Shown piece after piece: positions 26,194-33,798 of a stretch of DNA of 64,000 nt. Location of the stretch: assembly GCA_963627915.1 (NCBI GenBank), contig CAVGCY010000055.1, positions 1 through 64,000 on the forward strand, given 5' to 3'. Under the pieces are notes generated by a model. That model was not told the origin of the DNA, did not search any database, and saw only the letters and a program-made list of their open reading frames with translations. The stretch comes from CALACW01 sp963627915. GTDB taxonomy: Bacteria; Bacillota; Clostridia; Oscillospirales; Acutalibacteraceae. Within the stretch, counting starts at the first letter, position 1. Each line of letters starts with the position of its first letter. The position numbers and the translations under genes are program-made.

Positions 26194-26712
26194 TTACTTT
26201 GAAGGCTTTGCCGCAAGGAACATGAGCATCATTCTGCCCTCTAATTTTGCGGGCTTCTCAATAACTCCGAGTTCCATGCATTTATCGGCAAATTCCTGCA
26301 TTATTTCAAGACCCCTCTCCGGATGAGCCATTTCACGGCCTCTGAAGCGGATGGAAACCTTGACTTTGTTACCCTGCTTGAGGAATCTGTTGGCATGGTT
26401 GACTTTTGTTTCAAGGTCATGCGTATCAATGTTGAGCGAAAGCTGAACCTCTTTAATGTCAATCCGGCTTTGATTTTTCTTGGCTTCCTTTTCACGTTTC
26501 TGCTGTTCAAACTTATACTTGCCGTAATCCATTATCTTGCAGACGGGCGGTTTAGCCTGCGGAGCAATCATTACCAGATCAAGATTCTTCTGTCCTGCGA
26601 TTTTGAGCGCGTCGGACGAGGACATTATACCTAACTGTTCTCCGTCGTCGGTAACGACTCTTATCTCTCTTTCCCTGATCTCTTCGTTTATCAGCATTTC
26701 CTTAGTAGCGAT
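26194..26712 (-). CDS. infC: Translation initiation factor IF-3, probable ATC start
   Basis: IF-3 monitors start-codon and initiator-tRNA fidelity and prevents premature subunit joining. The N domain contains INEEIREREIRVV and KNLDLVMIAPQAKPPVCKIM, then the linker EQQKREKEAKKNQ; the C domain contains VSIRFRGREMAHPERGLEIM. No ATG fits the ribosome site: GGAGG (minus strand, near 26725) is 9 bases from an ATC codon at 26712, only 3 from a TTG at 26718 and 24 from the first ATG at 26697. The ATC start gives (M)ATKEMLINEEI, matching the Bacillus IF-3 N-terminus, which itself starts at ATT. This fits the known use of rare starts for IF-3 autoregulation. Confidence 0.95.
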   Translation of the reverse strand: MATKEMLINEEIREREIRVVTDDGEQLGIMSSSDALKIAGQKNLDLVMIAPQAKPPVCKIMDYGKYKFEQQKREKEAKKNQSRIDIKEVQLSLNIDTHDLETKVNHANRFLKQGNKVKVSIRFRGREMAHPERGLEIMQEFADKCMELGVIEKPAKLEGRMMLMFLAAKPSK

Positions 26713-26866
26713 GGTCAAACACCTCCGAAATAAATAGAAACAAAAAAGCGCGGACAGACGCACTGCCGCACTCGTAAATACAAAAGAAAGACCTTGAGTA
26801 TTGACCTGCGCATAAAAATCCGCGAGGTGAGATTAGCCTATGCCGTCTGCTTTGTTTTCATCGCAT
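26713..26866 (-). promoter_or_regulatory. infC leader with attenuator hairpin
   Basis: About 150 untranslated bases separate the promoter from infC. On the minus strand GCGG-CAG pairs with CTG-T-CCGC (26769-26748), followed by GCTTTTTTGTTT, an intrinsic terminator placed just upstream of the ribosome site. Such leaders control infC-rpmI-rplT in Bacillota, with L20 as repressor in B. subtilis. Whether L20 binds this one is inference. Confidence 0.7.
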
Positions 26867-26895
26867 ATTTTAACAGCATGACATGCGTTTGTCAA
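26867..26895 (-). promoter_or_regulatory. Promoter of infC-rpmI-rplT
   Basis: Minus-strand TTGACA (26890-26895), 17-base spacer, TAAAAT (26867-26872): nearly perfect sigma-A consensus. Confidence 0.9.
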
Positions 26896-26917
26896 TAGTT
26901 TTTTTAAATTTATTTTT

Positions 26918-27529
26918 TTATTTTTCGGAAACAGACAAAAGAATGAAGTTCTTAACCTCACCGGCGATTCTTTCCTCTGAATAAAGCTTTGAAAAAACTG
27001 AATCAAGCTCCTGAGTTCTGCCCTTGTCATACGACGCGGCGTCATCGTTTTTATCGAACATAGGATACATTTTTTTCATGACGGACAAAAGTCCGCATTC
27101 CCCGATATCGGAAAAAAGTTCAAACATGAGCGAAATAAGAGGTTCACCGTTGTTTCTGCACCAGTCGGAAAGCTTTCCGCTCCTTAAATCCCCAAAGAAA
27201 TTACTGCATGCATACAATTTTTTTTCGATGAGCGAAGCGGATTCAAATTCACCGTTAAAATCTCCGCTTTTTTCAAGTTTTCTCTGCAAAACGGCGCAAA
27301 CTCCGTCTATAAGCTCACCGGCAGGAGCGTCCGAAACAATTTCGGGCGTAAGGACGGAATAATTATCAGCCAGATATTTAAGCCTTTTTAATTCTTCATC
27401 CTGCCGTTTCAGAGTGTCGTTGTGTTTTTTTACAGCGGCGGACGCTTTTTTCATTGCAAAGCATGCAATTGCAAACAAAACCGCGGCGGCAAGCCATAAA
27501 TACCAAAATTCCTTTAAATTATCGATCAT
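26918..27529 (-). CDS. Hypothetical membrane-anchored protein
   Basis: A 203-residue protein with one N-terminal membrane segment (YLWLAAAVLFAIACFAM, residues 10-26). A short charged coiled coil (about 30-52, VKKHNDTLKRQDEELKRL) and a soluble, mostly helical cytoplasmic domain follow. I recognise no family. The ATG overlaps the rsmI stop as ATGA, so it is translated with rsmI as the last gene of that operon. A scaffold or regulatory role is possible but unsupported. Confidence 0.8.
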   Translation of the reverse strand: MIDNLKEFWYLWLAAAVLFAIACFAMKKASAAVKKHNDTLKRQDEELKRLKYLADNYSVLTPEIVSDAPAGELIDGVCAVLQRKLEKSGDFNGEFESASLIEKKLYACSNFFGDLRSGKLSDWCRNNGEPLISLMFELFSDIGECGLLSVMKKMYPMFDKNDDAASYDKGRTQELDSVFSKLYSEERIAGEVKNFILLSVSEK

Positions 27530-28353
27530 AACCTACCCTCCGTCAGAGCCTTGTATATATCGCCCTTTTTCATTCCGGATTCCTGTGCCGCAAGCTTTGC
27601 CGCGTCGTTCATCCTCATTCCCGACGAAACGAATTTTTTCGCAAGAGAGATTCCGTCGATCTCCTCATCATTCTCTTCGTCCTTTTTTGCCTCCACAATG
27701 ATGACGTATTCGCCCTTTAATTTCAATCCGTCATATTTACCCGAAACTTCTTTAAGGGTCGTACGTTCAACGCTTTCATGAATTTTCGTAAGCTCTTTTA
27801 CAATTGCAACGCGCCTGTCTCCGAGCGTATTATATAAATCGTTAAGCGTCGCGGCAAGCTTATGAGGAGCTTCGTAAAAAATCATTGTTTTTCGTTCTGT
27901 GACAAGCTCCGCAAGATGCTCCCTGCGTTTCGGTTTATTGACCGACAAAAAGCCCTCGAACGAAAATCTCGATACGTCAAGTCCGCTTATTGCGGCTGCG
28001 GTAACTATCGCGGACGGTCCCGGGACGCTTGCAACGTTAACCCCGGACTCATGGCACAAATCCACAAGGTCTATACCCGGGTCGGATATCGCGGGCATAC
28101 CCGCGTCCGTAACGAGAACGCAGTTTTCCCCCGATATAATACGGTCTAAAATAAGACTTCCCCTCTGCGCCCGGTTATGCTCGTAATAGCTGACCATGGG
28201 CTTTTTTATACCGAAATGATTTAAAAGCTTAAGCGTTACTCTCGTATCCTCCGCGGCAATAAAATCGCAGTCCCGCACCGCCTGCACGGCTCTGGGCGAC
28301 ATATCGCCGAGGTTTCCGATCGGAGTACCGACAACGAATAAAGTTCCCGCCAT
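27526..28353 (-). CDS. rsmI: 16S rRNA (cytidine-1402-2'-O)-methyltransferase RsmI
   Basis: Methylates the 2'-O of C1402 in the decoding centre of 16S rRNA. It is a tetrapyrrole-methylase-fold protein of 275 residues with GTLFVVGTPIGNLGDMSPRA at the start, AAEDTRVTLKLLNHFGI, LVTDAGMPAISDPG, VPGPSAIVTA and FYEAPHKL, all RsmI signatures. It lies three bases after the 104-residue membrane protein, in an operon with the TrmN6-like methylase, a common arrangement in Bacillota. Confidence 0.97.
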   Translation of the reverse strand: MAGTLFVVGTPIGNLGDMSPRAVQAVRDCDFIAAEDTRVTLKLLNHFGIKKPMVSYYEHNRAQRGSLILDRIISGENCVLVTDAGMPAISDPGIDLVDLCHESGVNVASVPGPSAIVTAAAISGLDVSRFSFEGFLSVNKPKRREHLAELVTERKTMIFYEAPHKLAATLNDLYNTLGDRRVAIVKELTKIHESVERTTLKEVSGKYDGLKLKGEYVIIVEAKKDEENDEEIDGISLAKKFVSSGMRMNDAAKLAAQESGMKKGDIYKALTEGRL

Positions 28354-28356
28354 TTT

Positions 28357-28671
28357 TTACCCCTTATCCTTAATGCCTATACGGCTAATGTACTCGATAT
28401 TTATTAATTCGCATTTTCCGTTTTTCTTCTCAATTTGAACCCAGCCGTCTTTTACGGATATAATCTTTGCGCTTGTACCAAGCTCACCGTAAATATAAAT
28501 ATCGCACATTTTTCCTATGCATGAATTGAGCATCTCATTCATAACTTTTTTCCTTTCGGTATTCTTTCTTCTTGAAATAATCTTTCTGATAATATTACGC
28601 CTGAACAGGTTTATAATTATCGGAATCATTACAAAAATCCATATGTATAATACAATGTCAATCGAATCCAT
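28357..28671 (-). CDS. Small membrane protein of unknown function
   Basis: The 104-residue product has one N-terminal membrane helix (IVLYIWIFVMIPIIINLF), a Lys/Arg-rich stretch (RKIISRRKNTERKK) and a C-terminal beta-rich domain of about 55 residues (KMCDIYIYGELGTSAKIISV...) that looks like a small SH3/Sm-like barrel. Its start overlaps the TrmN6-like gene by 14 bases. I cannot assign a function. Confidence 0.75.
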   Translation of the reverse strand: MDSIDIVLYIWIFVMIPIIINLFRRNIIRKIISRRKNTERKKVMNEMLNSCIGKMCDIYIYGELGTSAKIISVKDGWVQIEKKNGKCELINIEYISRIGIKDKG

Positions 28672-29404
28672 TGCCGCTGTTCTCCCTGTAGGAACCTGTA
28701 ATTCTCTTCATATCCTCGGAATCCGAGCCGTTTTCTTCAATATACAATTCTTTTTCGACCGTAAGCCCCGGATTCCTGCCCCGCTTGCCCTCCAAGAGAA
28801 CAAGCCACGGAGCTTTGCCGACAGACTGAGAAACAAGCCTCATGCGTTTTGGTTCAATTCCTGCGTTCTTCATGGACGTCATCAATTCGCACAATCTCTC
28901 CGGGCGAAGACACATGCAAAGCCTGCCTCCGAATTTCAAAAGCCTTGAAGCCGTCAGACATATTTCATCAAGAGAACAGATTGTTTCGTGCCTTGCAATC
29001 CTTGCCGAATCCGCGCTGCTCTTTATCCCCGCTCCGTCCGGCGTATACGGCGGATTCATGGATATAACGTCGAAACGCCCCGCGTAGTCTGCGTTTTTCA
29101 GTTCCCGCAAATCAACGTTTAACGCAACGATTTTTTCCTCTGCGCCGTTTAATTCAACGCTTCTTTTTAAAATTTCAAATCCGTTTCTCTGAATTTCGAC
29201 GGCGTATATTTTCCGCCCCATACTCTCTGTGAGCCAGTAAAACGGGATAATTCCGCATCCTGTACCGAAATCGCACGCGGTATCCTTACGCCTCGGAGAT
29301 GCAAAATCCGCAAGCAGAAGCGCGTCCGTCCCGAACGTATGCGATTTTGAAACTATAAGCTTTACTCCGCCGCCGAGATATTCAATATGTTCGCTCTCAT
29401 TCAT
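28658..29404 (-). CDS. tRNA1(Val) (adenine-37-N6)-methyltransferase family protein
   Basis: A 248-residue Rossmann-fold methyltransferase. FGTDALLLADFASPRR and CDFGTGCGIIPFYW form the SAM-binding motif, and DVISMNPPYTP is the NPPY motif of N6-adenine methyltransferases. The C-terminal RLCELMTSMKNAGIEPKRMR region is typical of the TrmN6/YabB subfamily. First gene of an operon with the small membrane protein, rsmI and the 203-residue protein. Confidence 0.92.
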   Translation of the reverse strand: MNESEHIEYLGGGVKLIVSKSHTFGTDALLLADFASPRRKDTACDFGTGCGIIPFYWLTESMGRKIYAVEIQRNGFEILKRSVELNGAEEKIVALNVDLRELKNADYAGRFDVISMNPPYTPDGAGIKSSADSARIARHETICSLDEICLTASRLLKFGGRLCMCLRPERLCELMTSMKNAGIEPKRMRLVSQSVGKAPWLVLLEGKRGRNPGLTVEKELYIEENGSDSEDMKRITGSYRENSGNGFD

Positions 29405-29434
29405 AATTTCACCGTAATAATAATTCTGTCGATT

Positions 29435-29463
29435 ATTTTATCACACATATCAATATTTGTAAA
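29435..29463 (-). promoter_or_regulatory. Promoter of the TrmN6-rsmI operon
   Basis: Minus-strand TTTACA (29458-29463), 17-base spacer, TAAAAT (29435-29440), about 30 bases before the ATG. Confidence 0.7.
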
Positions 29464-29506
29464 TAAAAAAAGCGGAAACATTTTCACTCTGCAAGCAAAT
29501 CGATTA

Positions 29507-29543
29507 TATAAAAACCGCGACCGAAAAAAACATCGGTCACGGT
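29507..29543 (-). terminator. Terminator abutting the structured element
   Basis: ACCGCGACCG (29514-29523) and CGGTCACGGT (29534-29543) form a 10-bp stem with one mismatch; the minus strand continues TTTTTATATAA. Its outer base touches the end of the 283-base element at 29544. Confidence 0.85.
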
Positions 29544-29826
29544 TATAGCAAAAGAGAGCCGAACTCCATAAGCCCAAAACGCACCGGCTCACGCCTCTGA
29601 GAACGGTTTTTTCCTTGAAATACGACAGTATTCCTGCGGAAAAGAACCGTTCCCATAGACGCAATCCGCTGTATTTTGGGTGCGGGGGCAGTTTATATCA
29701 ATCATATTTTCGTTTCGGCAAGGCAAAGGAACGCAGGAAGCCTAACGGCTTTCAAGTTTCTTTAACGCAGTCGAAGCGGAAAGAGGGTGGATATAAACCT
29801 TATGGGTTCGACTCTCTTTTGCTATA
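29544..29826 (-). ncRNA. Near-palindromic 283-base structured element
   Basis: The ends are inverted repeats of 29 and 28 bases (29544-29572 and 29799-29826) that match at 27 positions; both begin TATAGCAAAAGAGAG when read inward. Inside, 29601-29614 pairs with 29638-29652 (GAACGGTTTTTTCC against GGAAAAGAACCGTTC), extended by AAATAC/GTATT around a 4-base loop. The element starts 7 bases after the stop of the GH18 gene and is followed directly by an intrinsic terminator, all on the minus strand. It is either a structured RNA made from the GH18 transcript or a MITE-like insertion. It lacks conserved features of RNase P RNA, tmRNA or SRP RNA, and the frames within it look non-coding. Confidence 0.5.
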
Positions 29827-29833
29827 GTATTAT

Positions 29834-31249
29834 TTATATTTTAGCCTGTTTTGTTTCGTATATCGCCCTGAAAAGCGACAGCTCATTATCATACGGCAGG
29901 TCGCACGACATGTGCCATATCATAATTCCGCCGAGTCCCGCATCAACGGCAAATGCCGTCTTATCGGAAATCATCTGAACCGAATTTATATACTGCATGG
30001 CTGTCATGGGATTGCCGGAATGGTCAAAATCATTAAAATAAATAAGATTTGTAAATCTGTCAAGACTGCTCTCAAACTGTTTATAATCGCCCCAGTATCC
30101 GAGCTTGTTAACCGGACGCGAATAAAACGGAACGCCCAAATCGATTTTTGATTTATCAAACCCGCCTTCAATCGCCTTTCTTACGCCGTTCGCCGTTACG
30201 GCAAAAATGGAATGATATCCGTGCGCCGTAAACATATCGTACAGCATAACCTCCGCACGATCTATTATATCGAGCACATCATCGTCAAATCGCAAATCCC
30301 ACGGAGCTATGGCAAGAGATATTATTTTATCGGGTATTGCCTTATCAAGACGTCTTAAAAACTCGTTAAACTGTTTCCATTCATTTTTGCTGTTCGGAAA
30401 TTCATAATCCATATCATAGCCGTCAAAGCCGTATTTTTCAACCAGTGCGCGAATGCTTTCTACCGTTGCGTCAACATATTCTTCGCTGAGCATCGATATG
30501 ATATCGGCGTTGTCGTTTCCGTACGGCATTGCTATATCGCATATAAGATTGATATTTTTACCCGCTGTTTTTTCTTTCAATATTGAAATTTTGTCGGCAT
30601 AATACTGTTCGTCAACACTTTCGCCCTTTCCGTCGACAAAGCATACCTCTCCCTGCGCGGTAAATTTCGCAGTGCCGAAAACTATGATATCCGTTACGCT
30701 GCCGAGCATTGAAACATCCATATCCTCGCCGATATTCTCCGTGACAAGATATGTGTTGACTCTCAAATCACCGGCGTTTTCATTCTTTAAATTATAAACG
30801 CCCAATCCGTTTAAATTATAATTGCCTGAGGACTGATTTACAAATATACGGAGATATCTGTAAGAAATATCGCCCAAAAAACATGTATGTCCGCCTTCTA
30901 TGCAGTCGCTTTGATACAGAAATTCATAATCGTTATCCTTATCATTTGAAGCGTATATTTCAAAAAGGGTAACGTTCTTTCCGCTCTCCTGCAAAACAAC
31001 TGTGTTAAAATCCTTCCTCTCGAGCAGGTCGACGGTAACATAGCATACCTCCTCCTGCTTTCCCTTGAGAGAAAACGATGAAACGGTTTTTCCGCTCATA
31101 TCGGTAATCTCGGAATTTTCGGCAAGATTGTCATACTGAGAATAAACGTCATTCATAATTTTTCTGCCGTTTTCACCGCAGGATGAAAACAACGAAGCGA
31201 TGACAATTAAAGATAAAATGACGCTCAATAAAGCCTTGATTTTTTTCAT
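29834..31249 (-). CDS. GH18-family lipoprotein with discoidin-like domain
   Basis: A 471-residue exported lipoprotein. The signal peptide (residues 1-23) ends in a lipobox (LFSSC, lipidated Cys24). Residues about 60-155 resemble an F5/8-type C (discoidin/CBM32) sugar-binding domain. Residues about 165-465 form a GH18 TIM barrel with the complete catalytic DxxDxDxE motif in FDGYDMDYEFP near residues 273-283, so chitinase- or endo-beta-N-acetylglucosaminidase-like hydrolysis is chemically possible. MIWHMSCDLPYD near the end contains the family's barrel tryptophan. Possible substrates are chitin, N-glycans or peptidoglycan. It has its own promoter and follows the ATP synthase operon. Confidence 0.88.
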   Translation of the reverse strand: MKKIKALLSVILSLIVIASLFSSCGENGRKIMNDVYSQYDNLAENSEITDMSGKTVSSFSLKGKQEEVCYVTVDLLERKDFNTVVLQESGKNVTLFEIYASNDKDNDYEFLYQSDCIEGGHTCFLGDISYRYLRIFVNQSSGNYNLNGLGVYNLKNENAGDLRVNTYLVTENIGEDMDVSMLGSVTDIIVFGTAKFTAQGEVCFVDGKGESVDEQYYADKISILKEKTAGKNINLICDIAMPYGNDNADIISMLSEEYVDATVESIRALVEKYGFDGYDMDYEFPNSKNEWKQFNEFLRRLDKAIPDKIISLAIAPWDLRFDDDVLDIIDRAEVMLYDMFTAHGYHSIFAVTANGVRKAIEGGFDKSKIDLGVPFYSRPVNKLGYWGDYKQFESSLDRFTNLIYFNDFDHSGNPMTAMQYINSVQMISDKTAFAVDAGLGGIMIWHMSCDLPYDNELSLFRAIYETKQAKI

Positions 31250-31267
31250 AAAAACACCTCAAGGTAT

Positions 31268-31296
31268 ATTTTACATATAAATTCACCAAATTTCAA
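31268..31296 (-). promoter_or_regulatory. Promoter of the GH18 lipoprotein gene
   Basis: Minus-strand TTGAAA (31291-31296), 17-base spacer, TAAAAT (31268-31273), followed by GAGGTG before the ATG. Confidence 0.75.
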
Positions 31297-31324
31297 CATA
31301 AAATTTAATATTAATTGTAAAAAA

Positions 31325-31576
31325 TTATTTCATCCTTAATATTAATACCGTTTCGTCTTCGGAAACGGACAAAAGACCGCTTTTGCATTCAAATGAAAAC
31401 TCTTTTTGATTTTCATCAATTACTCTGCATTCGCCTTCGGCGACGGACGTTATAAACGGAGAATGTCCGGGCAGAACGGCCAAATCGCCGTCCGCCCCGC
31501 GAAGCGACAGAAAAACAGCCCGGTCCGAAAACAGTTCCGAATCCATGGAGGAAACGTTTAATTTAAACGTTTTCAT
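31325..31576 (-). CDS. atpC: ATP synthase epsilon subunit, beta-barrel domain only
   Basis: The central-stalk subunit linking gamma and the c-ring. The 83-residue product carries the N-terminal beta-sandwich (TFKLNVSSMDSELFSDRAVF, LAVLPGHSPFITSVAEGECR, SGLLSVSEDETVLIL). It then stops, whereas most epsilon subunits continue for about 45 residues as two helices. The downstream 75 bases contain no helix-coding remnant in any frame, so this looks like an established short form. ATG 31576 overlaps the atpD stop (TGATG). Confidence 0.93.
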   Translation of the reverse strand: MKTFKLNVSSMDSELFSDRAVFLSLRGADGDLAVLPGHSPFITSVAEGECRVIDENQKEFSFECKSGLLSVSEDETVLILRMK

Positions 31577-32973
31577 CAAATCACCGCCCCGGATTTTTTG
31601 GCGGCGTCATCTATTGTTGACGCAAACAGAAACGCCGACTCCGGAATTTCATCGCACCTGCCGTCAAGTATGGCTCTGAATCCTCTTATTGTCTCTGACA
31701 GCGGAACGTATACCCCGGGAATGCCGGTGAATTTTTCCGATACGGTAAAGGGCTGCGAAAGAAATCTCTGGATTTTTCTCGCCCGTGCGACAAGAAGCTT
31801 ATCCTCATCGCTTAATTCGTCCATACCCATTATCGCGATAATATCCGTAAGCTCTTTATATCTCTGCAGAACCTTCTGAACATCCCTCGCAGTACGGTAA
31901 TGCTCGTCACCGACAATATCGGGGGATAAAATTCTGCTTGTCGATTCAAGAGGGTCGACAGCGGGATAAATACCCTGCGAAGCTATATTTCTCGACAAAA
32001 CCGTAGTTGCGTCAAGATGTGCAAAGGCGGCGGCCGGCGCGGGATCCGTAAGGTCGTCGGCGGGAACGTAAACGGCCTGAACGCTTGTAACCGAACCGCG
32101 TTTTGTCGACGTAATACGCTCCTGAAGAGCGCCCATCTCCGTAGCAAGCGTCGGCTGATATCCTACCGCCGACGGCATTCTGCCGAGAAGCGCGGAAACT
32201 TCACTGCCCGCCTGGGTAAATCTGAATATATTATCTATGAACAAAAGAACATCCTGACCGAGGTCGTCTCTGAAATACTCCGCCATGGTAAGTCCCGAAA
32301 AAGCAGCTCTCATTCTCGCTCCGGGCGGTTCGTTCATCTGTCCGTAAACAAGAGCGGTATTTGAAAGGACGCCCGACTGTTTCATTTCATTATAAAGGTC
32401 GTTGCCTTCCCTCGTACGCTCTCCGACTCCGGTAAAAACGGAAATACCGTTATGCTCCTTTGATATGTTGTTTATAAGCTCCATTATAAGAACGGTCTTT
32501 CCTACTCCGGCTCCGCCGAAAAGTCCTATCTTACCGCCCTTTGCATACGGACAGATAAGGTCTATAACCTTGATTCCCGTTTCAAATATACCCGTCCGGG
32601 AGCTTATCTCATCATATGCGGGAGGCGCTCTGTGTATGCTTCTTCTCTCCTTCGCCGCGGGCGCGGGTTTGTTATCCACAGCCTCGCCCAATACGTTAAA
32701 AATACGTCCGAGTGTCTCTTTTCCGACAGGAACGCTTATCGGAGCAAGCGTATCGGCAGCCTCCGTTCCACGGCTTAATCCGTCCGTAGACGACATTGCG
32801 ATACATCTTACGGTATTTTCGCCTATATGCTGCGAAACCTCCGCAGTCAGAATCCTGTCCTGCATTTTTATTTGTACGGCATTATTAATCTCGGGCAAAT
32901 ATCCGTCTTCAAATCTTACATCTACAACCGGACCCATCACCCGACTTACGTATCCTTTATGCGAACTGTTCAT
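31576..32973 (-). CDS. atpD: ATP synthase F1 beta subunit
   Basis: Catalytic subunit of F1. Its 465 residues include Walker A GGAGVGKTVLIMELI, the catalytic region GERTREGNDLYNEM, LLFIDNIFRFTQAGSEVSAL (Walker B) and the DELSDEDKLLVARARKIQRF region (DELSxED motif). GGAG lies upstream of the ATG. The order is the standard atpI-B-E-F-H-A-G-D-C. Confidence 0.99.
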   Translation of the reverse strand: MNSSHKGYVSRVMGPVVDVRFEDGYLPEINNAVQIKMQDRILTAEVSQHIGENTVRCIAMSSTDGLSRGTEAADTLAPISVPVGKETLGRIFNVLGEAVDNKPAPAAKERRSIHRAPPAYDEISSRTGIFETGIKVIDLICPYAKGGKIGLFGGAGVGKTVLIMELINNISKEHNGISVFTGVGERTREGNDLYNEMKQSGVLSNTALVYGQMNEPPGARMRAAFSGLTMAEYFRDDLGQDVLLFIDNIFRFTQAGSEVSALLGRMPSAVGYQPTLATEMGALQERITSTKRGSVTSVQAVYVPADDLTDPAPAAAFAHLDATTVLSRNIASQGIYPAVDPLESTSRILSPDIVGDEHYRTARDVQKVLQRYKELTDIIAIMGMDELSDEDKLLVARARKIQRFLSQPFTVSEKFTGIPGVYVPLSETIRGFRAILDGRCDEIPESAFLFASTIDDAAKKSGAVI

Positions 32974-32992
32974 TTTATTTCGGCTCCTTACA

Positions 32993-33793
32993 TTATTCTC
33001 CGTTTCCGGCGGTTATCTCGGTGATTTCCTGAGTAACCGCCCCCTGCCGCGCTCTGTTATATCGGATATGAAGCTCGTCGAGCATCTGACGCGCATTTCT
33101 GTCCGCATTATCCATAGCCGTTCTGCGTTCCGTAAGCTCGCAGACAAAGCTTTCTTTTACGCTTGAAAAAACGGCGGAGGCAATATATTCTTTCACCGCT
33201 TCTTCTGTAACGGTCTGCGCGTCGGGTTCAAATTCGACGCTTATCCGCGTTTTTTCGCAGTTATCGCTCAAGGGCAGAAGAGTTTTTAAATACGTCTCCT
33301 GTTTTAATGCGGAAATGTATTTCGTTCCAATAATATCAATTTCACCGTACTCGCCCGAAACGTATTTTTCACAAAGTTCGTCCGAGAGCGCATATGCCTC
33401 GTCCGACGAAAAAAATTCGGAGGAAACGAACGGTTTTGATACTCTGCCGCAAATTCGCCTGCCTATAGGGTAAACGTCGGCATTTTTTATTTCGTCAAGC
33501 TTTTTGAATACAAATGAATTATATCCGCCGGCAAGACCTCTGTCGCCCGCTATAACTATAACGCACCTTTTGCCTTCATGTTTTTTCATATAAATTCCGT
33601 TTTTGCATTCGCCGCATGAGGAGAGCATTTTAATTATCCTCTCCGCGCCGGACGCATATGCGGACGCTTTTGTCATACCGGATACCGCCCGTCTTAGTTT
33701 TGACGAAGCGACAAGCCCCATGGACGAGGTTATCTGCAATGTAGAATCTATGCTTCTTATCCTCGTTTTCAGAGCGTTAACGTCTGCGCCCAT
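32993..33793 (-). CDS. atpG: ATP synthase gamma subunit
   Basis: Central rotor shaft of F1. The 266 residues begin MGADVNALKTRIRSIDSTLQ and end MLDELHIRYNRARQGAVTQEI, the two halves of the coiled-coil shaft, with VIAGDRGLAGGYNSFVF in the Rossmann-like middle. ATG 33793 is preferred to the GTG at 33802 because GGAG sits 8 bases upstream. It begins 6 bases after the atpA stop. The sequence is somewhat divergent, but all regions are present. Confidence 0.97.
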   Translation of the reverse strand: MGADVNALKTRIRSIDSTLQITSSMGLVASSKLRRAVSGMTKASAYASGAERIIKMLSSCGECKNGIYMKKHEGKRCVIVIAGDRGLAGGYNSFVFKKLDEIKNADVYPIGRRICGRVSKPFVSSEFFSSDEAYALSDELCEKYVSGEYGEIDIIGTKYISALKQETYLKTLLPLSDNCEKTRISVEFEPDAQTVTEEAVKEYIASAVFSSVKESFVCELTERRTAMDNADRNARQMLDELHIRYNRARQGAVTQEITEITAGNGE

Positions 33794-33798
33794 ACAGC

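Noticed and set aside
29615..29827. 70-codon plus-strand frame inside the palindromic element
   Set aside because: It runs through the hairpin arms and ends with them, lacks a ribosome site, and opposes the likely transcription direction. Best explained by the structured element.
29507..29830. RNase P RNA, tmRNA, 6S or SRP RNA
   Set aside because: Diagnostic conserved segments of these RNAs were looked for by eye and not found; the outer arms are far longer than the closing helix of RNase P.
32402..33166. 254-codon plus-strand frame
   Set aside because: Antisense of atpD and atpG, whose protein signatures are unambiguous.
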